A DNA stretch of 5,805 bases from an uncultured Verrucomicrobiota bacterium (GTDB lineage Bacteria; Verrucomicrobiota; Verrucomicrobiia; Limisphaerales; UBA1096), in the NCBI GenBank assembly GCA_913045395.1, contig CAJWPV010000113.1, positions 1 through 5,805 on the forward strand, read 5' to 3'. The translations under genes were made by a program, and so were the position numbers. Each line of letters starts with the position of its first letter. Positions within the stretch are counted from its first letter, which is position 1. Of this stretch, positions 1-5,805 are shown in pieces. The notes under the pieces are model-generated. The model did not search any database. It had not been told where the DNA came from and saw only the letters and a list, made by a program, of their open reading frames with translations.

Positions 1-834
1 TGGGAGCGGGAGCAGAGTTTCGAACGGCAGGGGGCCAAGCCCAAAGTGCCGCCACTACCGCCACAATTGGTAAGGGAGGCGTCCATATTCGACCTCATCG
101 GCGCCGTGAACCAGGTGCTCAAGCGGTTCGAGGAAACCGAAAAACAACGGGCTGCCAAAACAGGGGAAATCATCGCCGACCAATGGACAGTCACCGAGAA
201 GATCGCTCTCATTCGGGGCATCCTTTTGGAGCGCGAAACTATTCGGTTCGTCGAGTTGTTCGAGTCGGCAGGGAGTCGACTCGAGGTCATCACGACGTTT
301 CTTGCCGTGCTCGAACTAGCCAAGCTTAAGCAGTTGATCGCCATTCAGGGGGAACGTTTCGGGGAGATCGAGTTGGCGAAACCTCCGCCGGAAGAGAGTC
401 GGAAGAGTGGCGAGTCCACAAGACAGGGTAAGCCTGAGTCGGTCGGCTTCTCCGCCGCTTACTCGGAAATCGAAGATGACGATGAGGTGGTGGCTGACAA
501 TGCCGTCGTCAAGACGGCCAGCTTGGATGTCAAGCTAGCCGAGTCGGGTGAGGCGCTAACCATGAAGGTTGGTGAACTGGCGCACAAGTCAGACGAACCG
601 CTGGCCTTCACTCCGCCGGAGGAGCAGGAGGAAGAACCGTACGATGATCCCAACCTCCGAGAGTTGCCGTTGGCCACCGACACTAGCGTGGGCCAGGCCA
701 GGCGCTTGGCCAAGCGGAGTCGCCCCAAGCCGTGGACGAGCGAACTCAACCTCGACTTCCCCACCAGGGATCGATTGATTGCCGCTGTGATTCTCTTTAT
801 GGTGACGGTGCTTCTCTGTTTGGTGGTGTTTTAA
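1..834 (+). CDS. scpA: ScpA kleisin, C-terminal part, with acidic linker and C-terminal membrane anchor (5'-partial)
   Basis: ScpA is the kleisin that bridges SMC heads and binds ScpB in bacterial chromosome condensation and segregation. The frame is open from base 1, so the N-terminal SMC-neck-binding region lies upstream. A GTG at 46 is the first start-like codon, but it falls inside the conserved protein and is not credible as the start. Counting from that GTG, residues 12-30 (SIFDLIGAVNQVLKRFEET) match the ScpA 'LFDLI.AF..VL.R' segment. Residues 48-110 form the winged-helix domain that caps the SMC head, with TVTEKI, FVELFE, SRLEVITTFLAVLELAKL and FGEIEL. Most ScpA proteins end near here. 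This one continues for about 150 residues: a low-complexity acidic stretch (roughly 113-208), a basic patch (219-228, RRLAKRSRPK) and a hydrophobic segment (about 244-262) ending at the stop. That looks like a cytoplasmic protein with a tail anchor. No scpB follows; the next gene is convergent. The family call is strong and the membrane anchoring is inferred. Confidence 0.88.
   Translation, partial: WEREQSFERQGAKPKVPPLPPQLVREASIFDLIGAVNQVLKRFEETEKQRAAKTGEIIADQWTVTEKIALIRGILLERETIRFVELFESAGSRLEVITTFLAVLELAKLKQLIAIQGERFGEIELAKPPPEESRKSGESTRQGKPESVGFSAAYSEIEDDDEVVADNAVVKTASLDVKLAESGEALTMKVGELAHKSDEPLAFTPPEEQEEEPYDDPNLRELPLATDTSVGQARRLAKRSRPKPWTSELNLDFPTRDRLIAAVILFMVTVLLCLVVF
704..715. repeat. 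12-bp perfect palindrome GCTTGGCCAAGC, copy 1 (within scpA)
   Basis: A perfect palindrome inside the scpA linker coding sequence (Leu-Ala-Lys codons TTG GCC AAG). The same 12-mer recurs at 4240-4251. Its 8-base core TTGGCCAA occurs at 706, 1494, 1663, 3354, 4242 and 4431, six exact copies in the window. Codon choice for Leu-Ala-Lys explains part of this. Confidence 0.5.
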
Positions 835-962
835 TTGCCCCGGCCTTGCGTCCTCTATCAACACCGGCGTGGGCGTGAGAGGCGTTCCATCAAGTCGTGA
901 TCATCCAGTGCCATCAGTTGCCATTTCTTGAGACGATCTGTCGTTATCGAATCTTGGTTTGC
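835..962. other. Convergent intergenic region between scpA and the SDR gene
   Basis: This 128-base gap separates two genes that point toward each other, so it should hold 3' ends and no promoter is required. A weak inverted repeat is present: CG-T-CCTCT at 849-856 against AGAGGCG at 878-884, with one bulged base and a loop of about 21 bases. Neither strand has a T-run after it, so I do not call a terminator. A small tandem duplication lies at 906-924. I see no tRNA, small gene or other recognisable element. Confidence 0.6.
906..924. repeat. Short imperfect tandem duplication
   Basis: CAGTGCCAT (906-914) is followed directly by CAGTTGCCAT (915-924). The two units differ by one inserted T. It lies in the scpA/SDR convergent gap. 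It is probably a slippage product with no function; it is too short and has too few copies to be a meaningful array. Confidence 0.4.
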
Positions 963-1742
963 TCAAATTCCTGTGCTAATGCGAGGGCCGATAGTGTGGC
1001 CGGTATCCACGGTCAAAATATGTCCAGTGACCTTGGTGCAGGTGATCATGGATAAGATGGCGTCGGCGATGTCCTCCGGTGTGCTGACGGTATCCAGTAG
1101 TCCTTCGGCGGCCTTTTTGTCGCGGACAGATTCGTAGCTATTGCCGAGGCCTTTTTGTAACCATTCGCCCTGGATGAAACCCGGCGCGACCGCGTTGACT
1201 CGAATCTTCGGGCCAAGCGTGCGTGCCAAGCCAAGCGTCAGGTTGATTACACCGGCTTTGGAAGCGCAGTAGGGGATGGAACTGCCCGCGCCGGTGATGC
1301 CAGCCACGCTGGCGGTGTTGACGATCCCCCCGCCATTGCCGGCCTCGAGTGCCTCGCGGGCCGCACGGGCGCATTGGAACGGTCCCTTTAGATTCACGCC
1401 GAGGATGTGCTCCCAATCATTGTCGTTCACCTCGTCCAGATCGTGAAAGTTGATGAAGCGCGTTGTACCGGCATTGTTGATTAGGATATCCAGTTGGCCA
1501 AGAGCCTCGACCGATTCGGCAGCGATGCGCCGGCAATCTGCATCGCTGGCCACGTCGCCCTGCACGACAGCGGCTTTCACGCCGAGGCCACGGCATTGGG
1601 CGGCCACCTGCCCGGCGCGGTCGATGGATTGGTTGCAATTGATGGCAACATTGCATCCTGCCTTGGCCAACTTGATTACCGTCGCTGCGCCGACGCCACG
1701 ACTGGCCCCGGTAATGAGCGCGGCTTTCCCGTTCAGTTCCAT
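963..1742 (-). CDS. Short-chain dehydrogenase/reductase, classical FabG-like
   Basis: This is a soluble NAD(P)(H)-dependent oxidoreductase with a Rossmann fold, complete at 259 residues, the usual length for classical SDRs. From the ATG at 1742 the motifs are in order: TGASRGVG (11-18, dinucleotide binding), D63 (adenine pocket), NNAG (89-92), and the catalytic set N117, S145, Y158 and K162 (YCASK). The 13-residue spacing from S145 to Y158 is FabG-like. The loop after beta-2 reads NCNQS with no acidic residue, which favours NADP(H). The C-terminus reads TVDTGHTIG, where many relatives have VDGG. I chose 1742 because MELNGKAALITG is a standard SDR N-terminus. In-frame ATG 1754 and TTG 1781 are alternatives, and none has a clear Shine-Dalgarno sequence. 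The gene stands alone: convergent with scpA and divergent from the dehydrogenase-cytochrome gene. It could be a 3-oxoacyl-ACP reductase or a sugar/alcohol dehydrogenase. The isolated setting, with no other fatty acid synthesis gene in view, does not favour a housekeeping fabG. Confidence 0.9.
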   Translation of the reverse strand: MELNGKAALITGASRGVGAATVIKLAKAGCNVAINCNQSIDRAGQVAAQCRGLGVKAAVVQGDVASDADCRRIAAESVEALGQLDILINNAGTTRFINFHDLDEVNDNDWEHILGVNLKGPFQCARAAREALEAGNGGGIVNTASVAGITGAGSSIPYCASKAGVINLTLGLARTLGPKIRVNAVAPGFIQGEWLQKGLGNSYESVRDKKAAEGLLDTVSTPEDIADAILSMITCTKVTGHILTVDTGHTIGPRISTGI

Positions 1743-1844
1743 GCGCGATATCATCGTCGACAATGGGGCCGCTGCCAACAAGTTCCGCTTACCCAGGCAC
1801 TTGGCTTGCCCGAAATCATCGACGCCATTAGATTTGCCCCGTCG
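1743..1844. promoter_or_regulatory. Divergent intergenic region, presumed to hold promoters for both flanking genes
   Basis: These 102 bases separate the start of the reductase (-) from the start of the exported dehydrogenase-cytochrome fusion (+). Both genes should therefore be promoted from here unless a promoter lies inside a neighbouring gene. Neither start has a purine-rich Shine-Dalgarno sequence: the + gene is preceded by TTTGCCCCGTCG and the - gene by GATGATATCGCGC. The best sigma-70-like match on the + strand is TTGCCC (1806-1811), a 17-base spacer, then TAGATT (1829-1834), four of six matches in each hexamer. It would give an almost leaderless message, so I hold it loosely. The regulatory role comes from gene orientation, not from a recognised operator. 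Confidence 0.35.
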
Positions 1845-4550
1845 ATGTTCAGGTTGAACCAGCTACAATTCACTGTTGCACCCGGTTTTGTATTTGTGGC
1901 CGTTTGTTGGTCGCTTGGTTTGGCTGGCGGTGTGATTGCGCAGGACGAAAAACCGTTCGGCTTGGCCGAGCGCGAGATTTGGCAGAACACGCGTCTCATC
2001 GGCACCCCTGAACCGCCACCGCCGTATACGGTGGAGAAGGTATACACCAATCAGGTGTGGCACGCACCGATGTTCATAGCGCCCGAGCCAGGCAGTGACC
2101 AGTTGTTCTCGCTGCTGCACGAGTCGAATGGAAAACCTGCTGAGTTGGTTGCATTCCGTGATGACCCGTTGGTGGAGGAGAGAAGGGTGCTTATTGAGTT
2201 GCGGGGGCGTCTTGCCTACTCGTTTTGTTTTGATCCGAATTACGAGGACAACGGTTACATCTATCTTTTTACGAACCTGAGAACGGACAAGTTCGATGGG
2301 GGGAAGGGGAACCGAGTTTCGCGCTTTGTCGTCAATCGTAAGCCGAATTTGTCGATCGACTTGCAGGACGAACATGTCATCATAGAGTGGTCATCTCGTG
2401 GGCACGACGGCGGTGGCATCGCGTTTGGCCAGGACGGCATGCTCTACATTTCCACCGGCGACGGCACGAGCGACTCCGACAAATGGTTGTCCGGTCAGAC
2501 GCTCGATGACCTGCTCGGCAGCGTGCTACGAATCGATATAGCGCATACTTCAGAGGAAAAGCCATACACCGTTCCGTCGGATAATCCGTTTGTTGATCTA
2601 CCGGACGCGCGGCCGGAACTGTATGCCTACGGACTGCGTAACCCATGGCGATTGACTGTTGACTCAGTGACCGGTCAGATTTGGGTCGGTAACAACGGGC
2701 AGGATCTGTGGGAGACTGTGCATTTGGTCCGTCCCGGGGAGAACTACGGTTGGAGCGTTTACGAGGGGAGCCACCCGTTTTACCTCAACCGCAAACTTGG
2801 TCCCCATCCGTTGACACTGCCGACGGCGGAGCATCCGCACTCGGAGGCACGCTCGATCACGGGTGGGGTGGTTTATCACGGGGCCAAGTGGCCTGATTTA
2901 CGCGGGTATTTCATCTACGGCGACTACAACACCGGTAAGATCTGGGGCATCAGGCATGACGGGAATAAGGTCGTGTCGCAACGCGAATTTGCCGATACTA
3001 CGCTGGCGATCGTGGGGTTTGCCACGACTCGTTCAGGAGACCTGCTGGTCGTCGATCATGGCAGCGGTTTTTACCGGTTTGTGCCGCAGCCAAGAGTTCG
3101 TCAGACGCTGCCGTTCCCGTCGCGCCTGAGCGAGACCGGATTGTTTGCTAGCACCGAGACACACGAAATGCGGCCGGGCGTTATCGATTACTCGGTGATT
3201 GCCTCGGGCTGGAACGACGGGGCGTTGGTCGAGCGCTGGATGGCGGTCCCTGGTGAAGAGCGGGTTGGTTTCAACCAAAGCCGTCCATGGACTTTCCCCA
3301 ACGGTTCGGCGCTGGTGCAGACGCTGTCCGTGGAGCGGGAGGATCATCGCGGGTTGGCCAAGCGGTTTCGCGTCGAGACGCGCGTTCTGTTGCGGCAGCA
3401 AAACGAGTGGGTCGGTTATTCGTATGGGTGGAACAAGGCGCAGACCAACGCGGAACTTATTCCCAGCGACGGTGCCAAAGCGACATTTCGCGTGGCCGAT
3501 GCCAAGTCACCGGGCGGATTTCGGCGGCAGAATTGGGTTTTCCCAAGTCGGGCGGATTGTATGGCTTGTCATAGTCGAGCAGCCGGTTTTCTAATCGGTC
3601 TCACCGGCCACAACACGAATCGGAATCGCGATTATGGCTCCATCACCGATAACCAACTGCGCACGCTTTCCCATATTGGTTTGTTCAACAATCCACCGAA
3701 ACAAAGTGGCAAGTCTTCAGGATACTTGGTGAACCCATACAATATTTCAGAGGATCTCGAAAAGAGAGCTCGTTCCTATCTGCACATCAACTGTGCGGTT
3801 TGCCATGTTGAGGCTGGTGGTGGCAACTCGATGATGGAGTTGGGCCTTGGCACCTCACGGCGCCGAATGGGCCTCATTGAGTCGCGCCCGCAGCACGACA
3901 CCTTCGGTATTGCCAACGCCATGCTGGTGTCGCCGGGCGTGCCGGAGCAATCGGTGTTACTGCAGCGACTGAACCGGAGGGGCAGAGGACAGATGCCGCC
4001 CTTAGTTTCAGGCGCGGTCGATCATGCCGCGGTCGAACTATTTCGCGAGTGGATCGGTGGCATGAAGCCAAGCACCATTTTTGTGAAGAACTGGAGGATG
4101 GCCGATCTCGAGCCGGCGTTGAGCGGACTGGATGGTGATCGTTCATTGGCCAGTGGTAAAGAAGTATTCGACAAGTCGGGCTGCGTGCAGTGTCATCGAT
4201 TCAATGAGCGCGGCGGAAGTGTCGGGCCGGACCTGGCCGGCTTGGCCAAGCGCATGAAGCCGCGGGAGGTGCTCGAGTCGATGCTTGAGCCGTCACGAAC
4301 CATTGACGAGGCGTATTCGATGCAGCAATTCACCATGAGCGACGGCATGGTGCACCTTGGGCAGGTGCAGGATGAGACAGATGCCGTGGTGCGGTTGCGA
4401 AGTTTGTCAGCGACATCGGCACCGATCACCTTGGCCAAGTCGCTAATCGTGAGCCGCAAAAAACTGGGTGTCTCCAACATGCCGCCCGGCATGTTGAACA
4501 CGCTGACCAAGAAACAGATTCTCGACCTCGTGGCCTACCTGCTGAACTGA
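1845..4550 (+). CDS. Exported PQQ-type sugar dehydrogenase fused to a three-heme cytochrome c region
   Basis: A predicted periplasmic oxidoreductase of 901 residues. The ATG at 1845 gives a signal peptide: R3, a hydrophobic core at about 14-29, and likely cleavage after GGVIA (residue 32). The frame is open back to 1494, but that part is antisense to the reductase. Residues about 45-415 are a glucose/sorbosone dehydrogenase (PF07995-like) beta-propeller. H187 in HDGGGIAFGQDG matches the catalytic His region, R265 in YGLRNPWR the conserved Arg, and GENYGW, TGGVVYHG and FIYGDY follow. Residues about 422-735 resemble SO2930/HNE_0200 diheme proteins: LPFPSRLSETGLF, then CMACH (572-576), CAVCH (650-654) and M717 in GQMPPL. 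Residues about 765-901 are a TIGR02603-type PVC heme domain, with CVQCH (780-784), VGPDLAG and M879 in NMPPGML. The likely role is sugar oxidation at PQQ with electrons passed through three hemes. The substrate is unknown. Propeller proteins of this family are not all proven PQQ enzymes, so cofactor use is inferred. Confidence 0.88.
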   Translation: MFRLNQLQFTVAPGFVFVAVCWSLGLAGGVIAQDEKPFGLAEREIWQNTRLIGTPEPPPPYTVEKVYTNQVWHAPMFIAPEPGSDQLFSLLHESNGKPAELVAFRDDPLVEERRVLIELRGRLAYSFCFDPNYEDNGYIYLFTNLRTDKFDGGKGNRVSRFVVNRKPNLSIDLQDEHVIIEWSSRGHDGGGIAFGQDGMLYISTGDGTSDSDKWLSGQTLDDLLGSVLRIDIAHTSEEKPYTVPSDNPFVDLPDARPELYAYGLRNPWRLTVDSVTGQIWVGNNGQDLWETVHLVRPGENYGWSVYEGSHPFYLNRKLGPHPLTLPTAEHPHSEARSITGGVVYHGAKWPDLRGYFIYGDYNTGKIWGIRHDGNKVVSQREFADTTLAIVGFATTRSGDLLVVDHGSGFYRFVPQPRVRQTLPFPSRLSETGLFASTETHEMRPGVIDYSVIASGWNDGALVERWMAVPGEERVGFNQSRPWTFPNGSALVQTLSVEREDHRGLAKRFRVETRVLLRQQNEWVGYSYGWNKAQTNAELIPSDGAKATFRVADAKSPGGFRRQNWVFPSRADCMACHSRAAGFLIGLTGHNTNRNRDYGSITDNQLRTLSHIGLFNNPPKQSGKSSGYLVNPYNISEDLEKRARSYLHINCAVCHVEAGGGNSMMELGLGTSRRRMGLIESRPQHDTFGIANAMLVSPGVPEQSVLLQRLNRRGRGQMPPLVSGAVDHAAVELFREWIGGMKPSTIFVKNWRMADLEPALSGLDGDRSLASGKEVFDKSGCVQCHRFNERGGSVGPDLAGLAKRMKPREVLESMLEPSRTIDEAYSMQQFTMSDGMVHLGQVQDETDAVVRLRSLSATSAPITLAKSLIVSRKKLGVSNMPPGMLNTLTKKQILDLVAYLLN
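4240..4251. repeat. 12-bp perfect palindrome GCTTGGCCAAGC, copy 2 (within the heme domain)
   Basis: Identical to the palindrome at 704-715. Here it encodes part of GLAKRM in the terminal heme-binding domain. A third near-copy, GTTGGCCAAGCGG, lies at 3353-3365 in the same gene. Confidence 0.5.
4475..4496. other. Perfect 9-bp stem, 4-base loop hairpin inside the 3' end of the dehydrogenase-cytochrome gene
   Basis: CAACATGCC (4475-4483) pairs perfectly with GGCATGTTG (4488-4496) around the loop GCCC. It encodes SNMPPGMLN, which includes the likely axial-ligand Met of the last heme domain, so protein sequence alone may explain part of the symmetry. On the minus strand it lies 94 bases past the sulfatase stop codon. 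It is followed there, after 11 bases, by six T's (complement of A 4458-4463). That gap is long for a canonical rho-independent terminator. The inverted repeat is certain; a terminator role for the sulfatase transcript is speculative. Confidence 0.35.
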
Positions 4551-4589
4551 TCCTTTTTGAGTGTCGAGTCGGTCAAACGCCCTTGATTA
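4551..4589. other. Short convergent intergenic gap
   Basis: Only 39 bases separate the stop codon of the dehydrogenase-cytochrome gene (+) from the stop codon of the sulfatase (-). The gap has a T-run (CCTTTTTG, 4552-4559) but no stem in front of it on the plus strand, so no terminator is called. The two 3' untranslated regions probably overlap in antisense. Confidence 0.5.
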
Positions 4590-5805
4590 TTACAATTTAA
4601 TCTTTGGATCCACGAGTTGAGGAAATTTTTGGAGTACCGGCTTGGGAATGGTATTGGGCCAGCCTTCATTTTGCTGGCGCGGGCCGTGGGTGGTGCGGCC
4701 GTTGCGGAAGGCCTTGGCCAGGTCGCTGACTAATTCCTTTACCTTGTTCGGATATTGGGCGTGGAGATTTTTGGACTCCTTGGGGTCATTGGCGAGGTCG
4801 TAAAGCTGCAGCATTGGCAACTTTTTCTTCTCGGCCTCAGTCTCGCGTGGGGGGCTCCAGCCGCCGGAACCTCTGCACAGCAGTAGTTTCCACTGAGCTT
4901 TGCGGATGGCGAAGTGGCCGCTGCCGGAGTGATGGATCACGACGTCATGCAGTGGCTTCTCCATCTTTTTTCCGCGCAATACGGGCAGCAGGCTCACGCT
5001 GTCCTCGGCGGCATTGGCGGGCAACTCGGCGCCAAGAATGCCAGCGCAGGTGGCCATGATATCGGTGAGAGTGATGGTCTGGGTGCTGCGCGTGCCGGGC
5101 TTCACCTGCCCCGGCCAGCGCACGATGAACGGCACGCGATGGCCGCCCTCGTAGGCATCGGCCTTCCAGCCGCGCCAGTTGACGTTGAGATGCACCCCCG
5201 CCGCGTCGAGTTGGGGGAAGTTCGCCTTGGGTGAGGTACCGTTGTCGCACGTAAAGAAAACCACCGTGTTGTCCGCCTGGTCGGTATCTTTCAGCGCCTT
5301 CATAATTTCGCTCACGGCCCAGTCGGTTTCTACGAGGAAATCCGCGTAGGGGCTGATGCCGGTGATGCCCTTGAACTTGCCGCCCGGCGCAATGGGCGTG
5401 TGTGGAGAGGGCATGGGGAAATACAGAAAGAAAGGCTGCTCCTTGCCTTTGCGGCCACGTACGTATTCTGCGCATCGCTTCCCGTACTCGAGCAGCACGG
5501 CGGAGAAATCCCAGTCCGGCACAGCAGGCCCAGCATTGACGCCGACCATAGTGCCTTGTTTTATTTGTGCGGTGAGATTGCCGAGAAGGTTCACATTTTC
5601 ACGCCACACGTAGGGCGGCCAGTTCGGCACATCATCGCCGAAGTAGTAGTCAAAGCCGTGACTATTTGGTCCGCCCGCGATCGGTTTGGTGAAATCAATC
5701 TTGTCGAGCTTCTCCGTGACGCCGCCGCCTTTTCCTGGCCAATTCCATCCCAGATGCCATTTTCCAATCATGCACGTGGCGTAGCCTTGGGCACGGAACA
5801 TTTCC
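4590..5805 (-). CDS. Type I sulfatase (arylsulfatase family), 5'-partial
   Basis: This enzyme hydrolyses sulfate esters, in PVC bacteria usually on polysaccharides, and is normally exported. The frame runs off the window end. The N-terminus, signal peptide and formylglycine motif (C/S-x-P-x-R) are therefore not visible, and maturation type cannot be judged. Counting from the in-frame ATG at 5801, which is internal and not the true start, GYATCMIGKWHLG (6-18) is the second sulfatase signature with active-site K14 and H16. SPHTP (132-136, H134) and the DNG metal-binding pair (D186, N187) follow. GWKADAYEGGHRVPFIVRWPG carries the conserved K213. The C-terminal subdomain includes FAIRKAQWKLLL and LYDLANDPKESKNL, typical of the family, and the protein ends in DPKIKL. 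The visible 404 residues include no frameshift. It is convergent with the dehydrogenase-cytochrome gene, so the two are not co-transcribed. The family is clear; the substrate and sulfatase subfamily are not determined. Confidence 0.92.
   Translation of the reverse strand, partial: EMFRAQGYATCMIGKWHLGWNWPGKGGGVTEKLDKIDFTKPIAGGPNSHGFDYYFGDDVPNWPPYVWRENVNLLGNLTAQIKQGTMVGVNAGPAVPDWDFSAVLLEYGKRCAEYVRGRKGKEQPFFLYFPMPSPHTPIAPGGKFKGITGISPYADFLVETDWAVSEIMKALKDTDQADNTVVFFTCDNGTSPKANFPQLDAAGVHLNVNWRGWKADAYEGGHRVPFIVRWPGQVKPGTRSTQTITLTDIMATCAGILGAELPANAAEDSVSLLPVLRGKKMEKPLHDVVIHHSGSGHFAIRKAQWKLLLCRGSGGWSPPRETEAEKKKLPMLQLYDLANDPKESKNLHAQYPNKVKELVSDLAKAFRNGRTTHGPRQQNEGWPNTIPKPVLQKFPQLVDPKIKL

Noticed and set aside
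459..764. Serine-rich minus-strand reading frame of 101 codons opposite scpA
   Set aside because: It is the antisense of the scpA acidic linker with no recognisable domain; the sense frame is clearly the coding one.
849..884. Inverted repeat after scpA as a rho-independent terminator
   Set aside because: The stem has a bulge, the loop is about 21 bases and there is no T-run on either strand.
1750..1824. Two copies of ATCATCG (1750-1756 and 1815-1821) as a possible operator pair in the divergent region
   Set aside because: The shared stretch is very short, similarity beyond it is poor, and there is no dyad symmetry typical of an operator.
1806..1834. TTGCCC-17-TAGATT as a firm sigma-70 promoter
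   Set aside because: Only four of six matches in each hexamer, and the transcript start would fall a few bases from the ATG. Matches this good occur by chance, so it is mentioned only within the divergent region.
1494..1844. 117-codon upstream extension of the dehydrogenase-cytochrome reading frame
   Set aside because: It runs mostly antisense to the well-supported reductase gene, resembles no known domain, and would bury the clear signal peptide that begins at the ATG at 1845.
1905..1907. Lipobox cysteine (C21, context VAVC) making the dehydrogenase fusion a lipoprotein
   Set aside because: The residue before the Cys is Val, where signal peptidase II sites need Gly, Ala or Ser. The later VIA cleavage site fits signal peptidase I better.
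2022..2045. Palindrome CCGTATACGG (2022-2031) with a second GTATAC at 2040-2045 as a binding site
   Set aside because: It lies within the propeller coding region (PYTVEKVYT), and two short matches can be explained by codon choice alone.
4945..5475. 176-codon minus-strand frame overlapping the sulfatase
   Set aside because: It is a shifted frame of the sulfatase gene, arginine-rich and without family similarity.

Overview
The window holds four protein genes and very little non-coding DNA. The gene content points to a marine or soil member of the PVC bacteria, most likely Verrucomicrobiota and less likely Planctomycetota. The main reason is the large secreted dehydrogenase, which ends in the C-terminal CxxCH heme-binding domain (TIGR02603 type) that is abundant in those phyla. 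The sulfatase and the fairly G+C-rich coding sequence agree with this. The assignment is inferred from protein families, not from an rRNA.

Layout. (1) Positions 1-834 (+) carry the C-terminal part of ScpA, the kleisin of the SMC-ScpAB chromosome condensation complex. It has an unusual acidic extension that ends in a hydrophobic tail anchor. (2) Positions 963-1742 (-) carry a complete FabG-like short-chain dehydrogenase/reductase, convergent with scpA. (3) Positions 1845-4550 (+) carry a 901-residue exported fusion protein, divergent from the reductase. It joins a PQQ-type glucose/sorbosone dehydrogenase beta-propeller, an SO2930/HNE_0200-like diheme cytochrome module and a terminal PVC-type monoheme cytochrome domain. 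(4) Positions 4590-5805 (-) carry the C-terminal three quarters or so of a type I sulfatase, convergent with the fusion gene and cut by the window end.

The orientations alternate (+, -, +, -), so the four genes are four separate transcription units and not an operon. Genes 3 and 4 would fit periplasmic breakdown of sulfated polysaccharide: sulfate removal, then oxidation of released sugar with electrons passed to hemes. The cytosolic reductase could act on a carbonyl intermediate. This link rests on adjacency and family knowledge only.

No RNA gene, mobile element, CRISPR array or clear rho-independent terminator is visible. No gene-free stretch exceeds 128 bases. I did not find a convincing undescribed multi-gene system. 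The features most worth a second look are the apparently membrane-anchored kleisin, the three-module electron-transfer fusion, and the recurrence of the palindrome TTGGCCAA (six exact copies).
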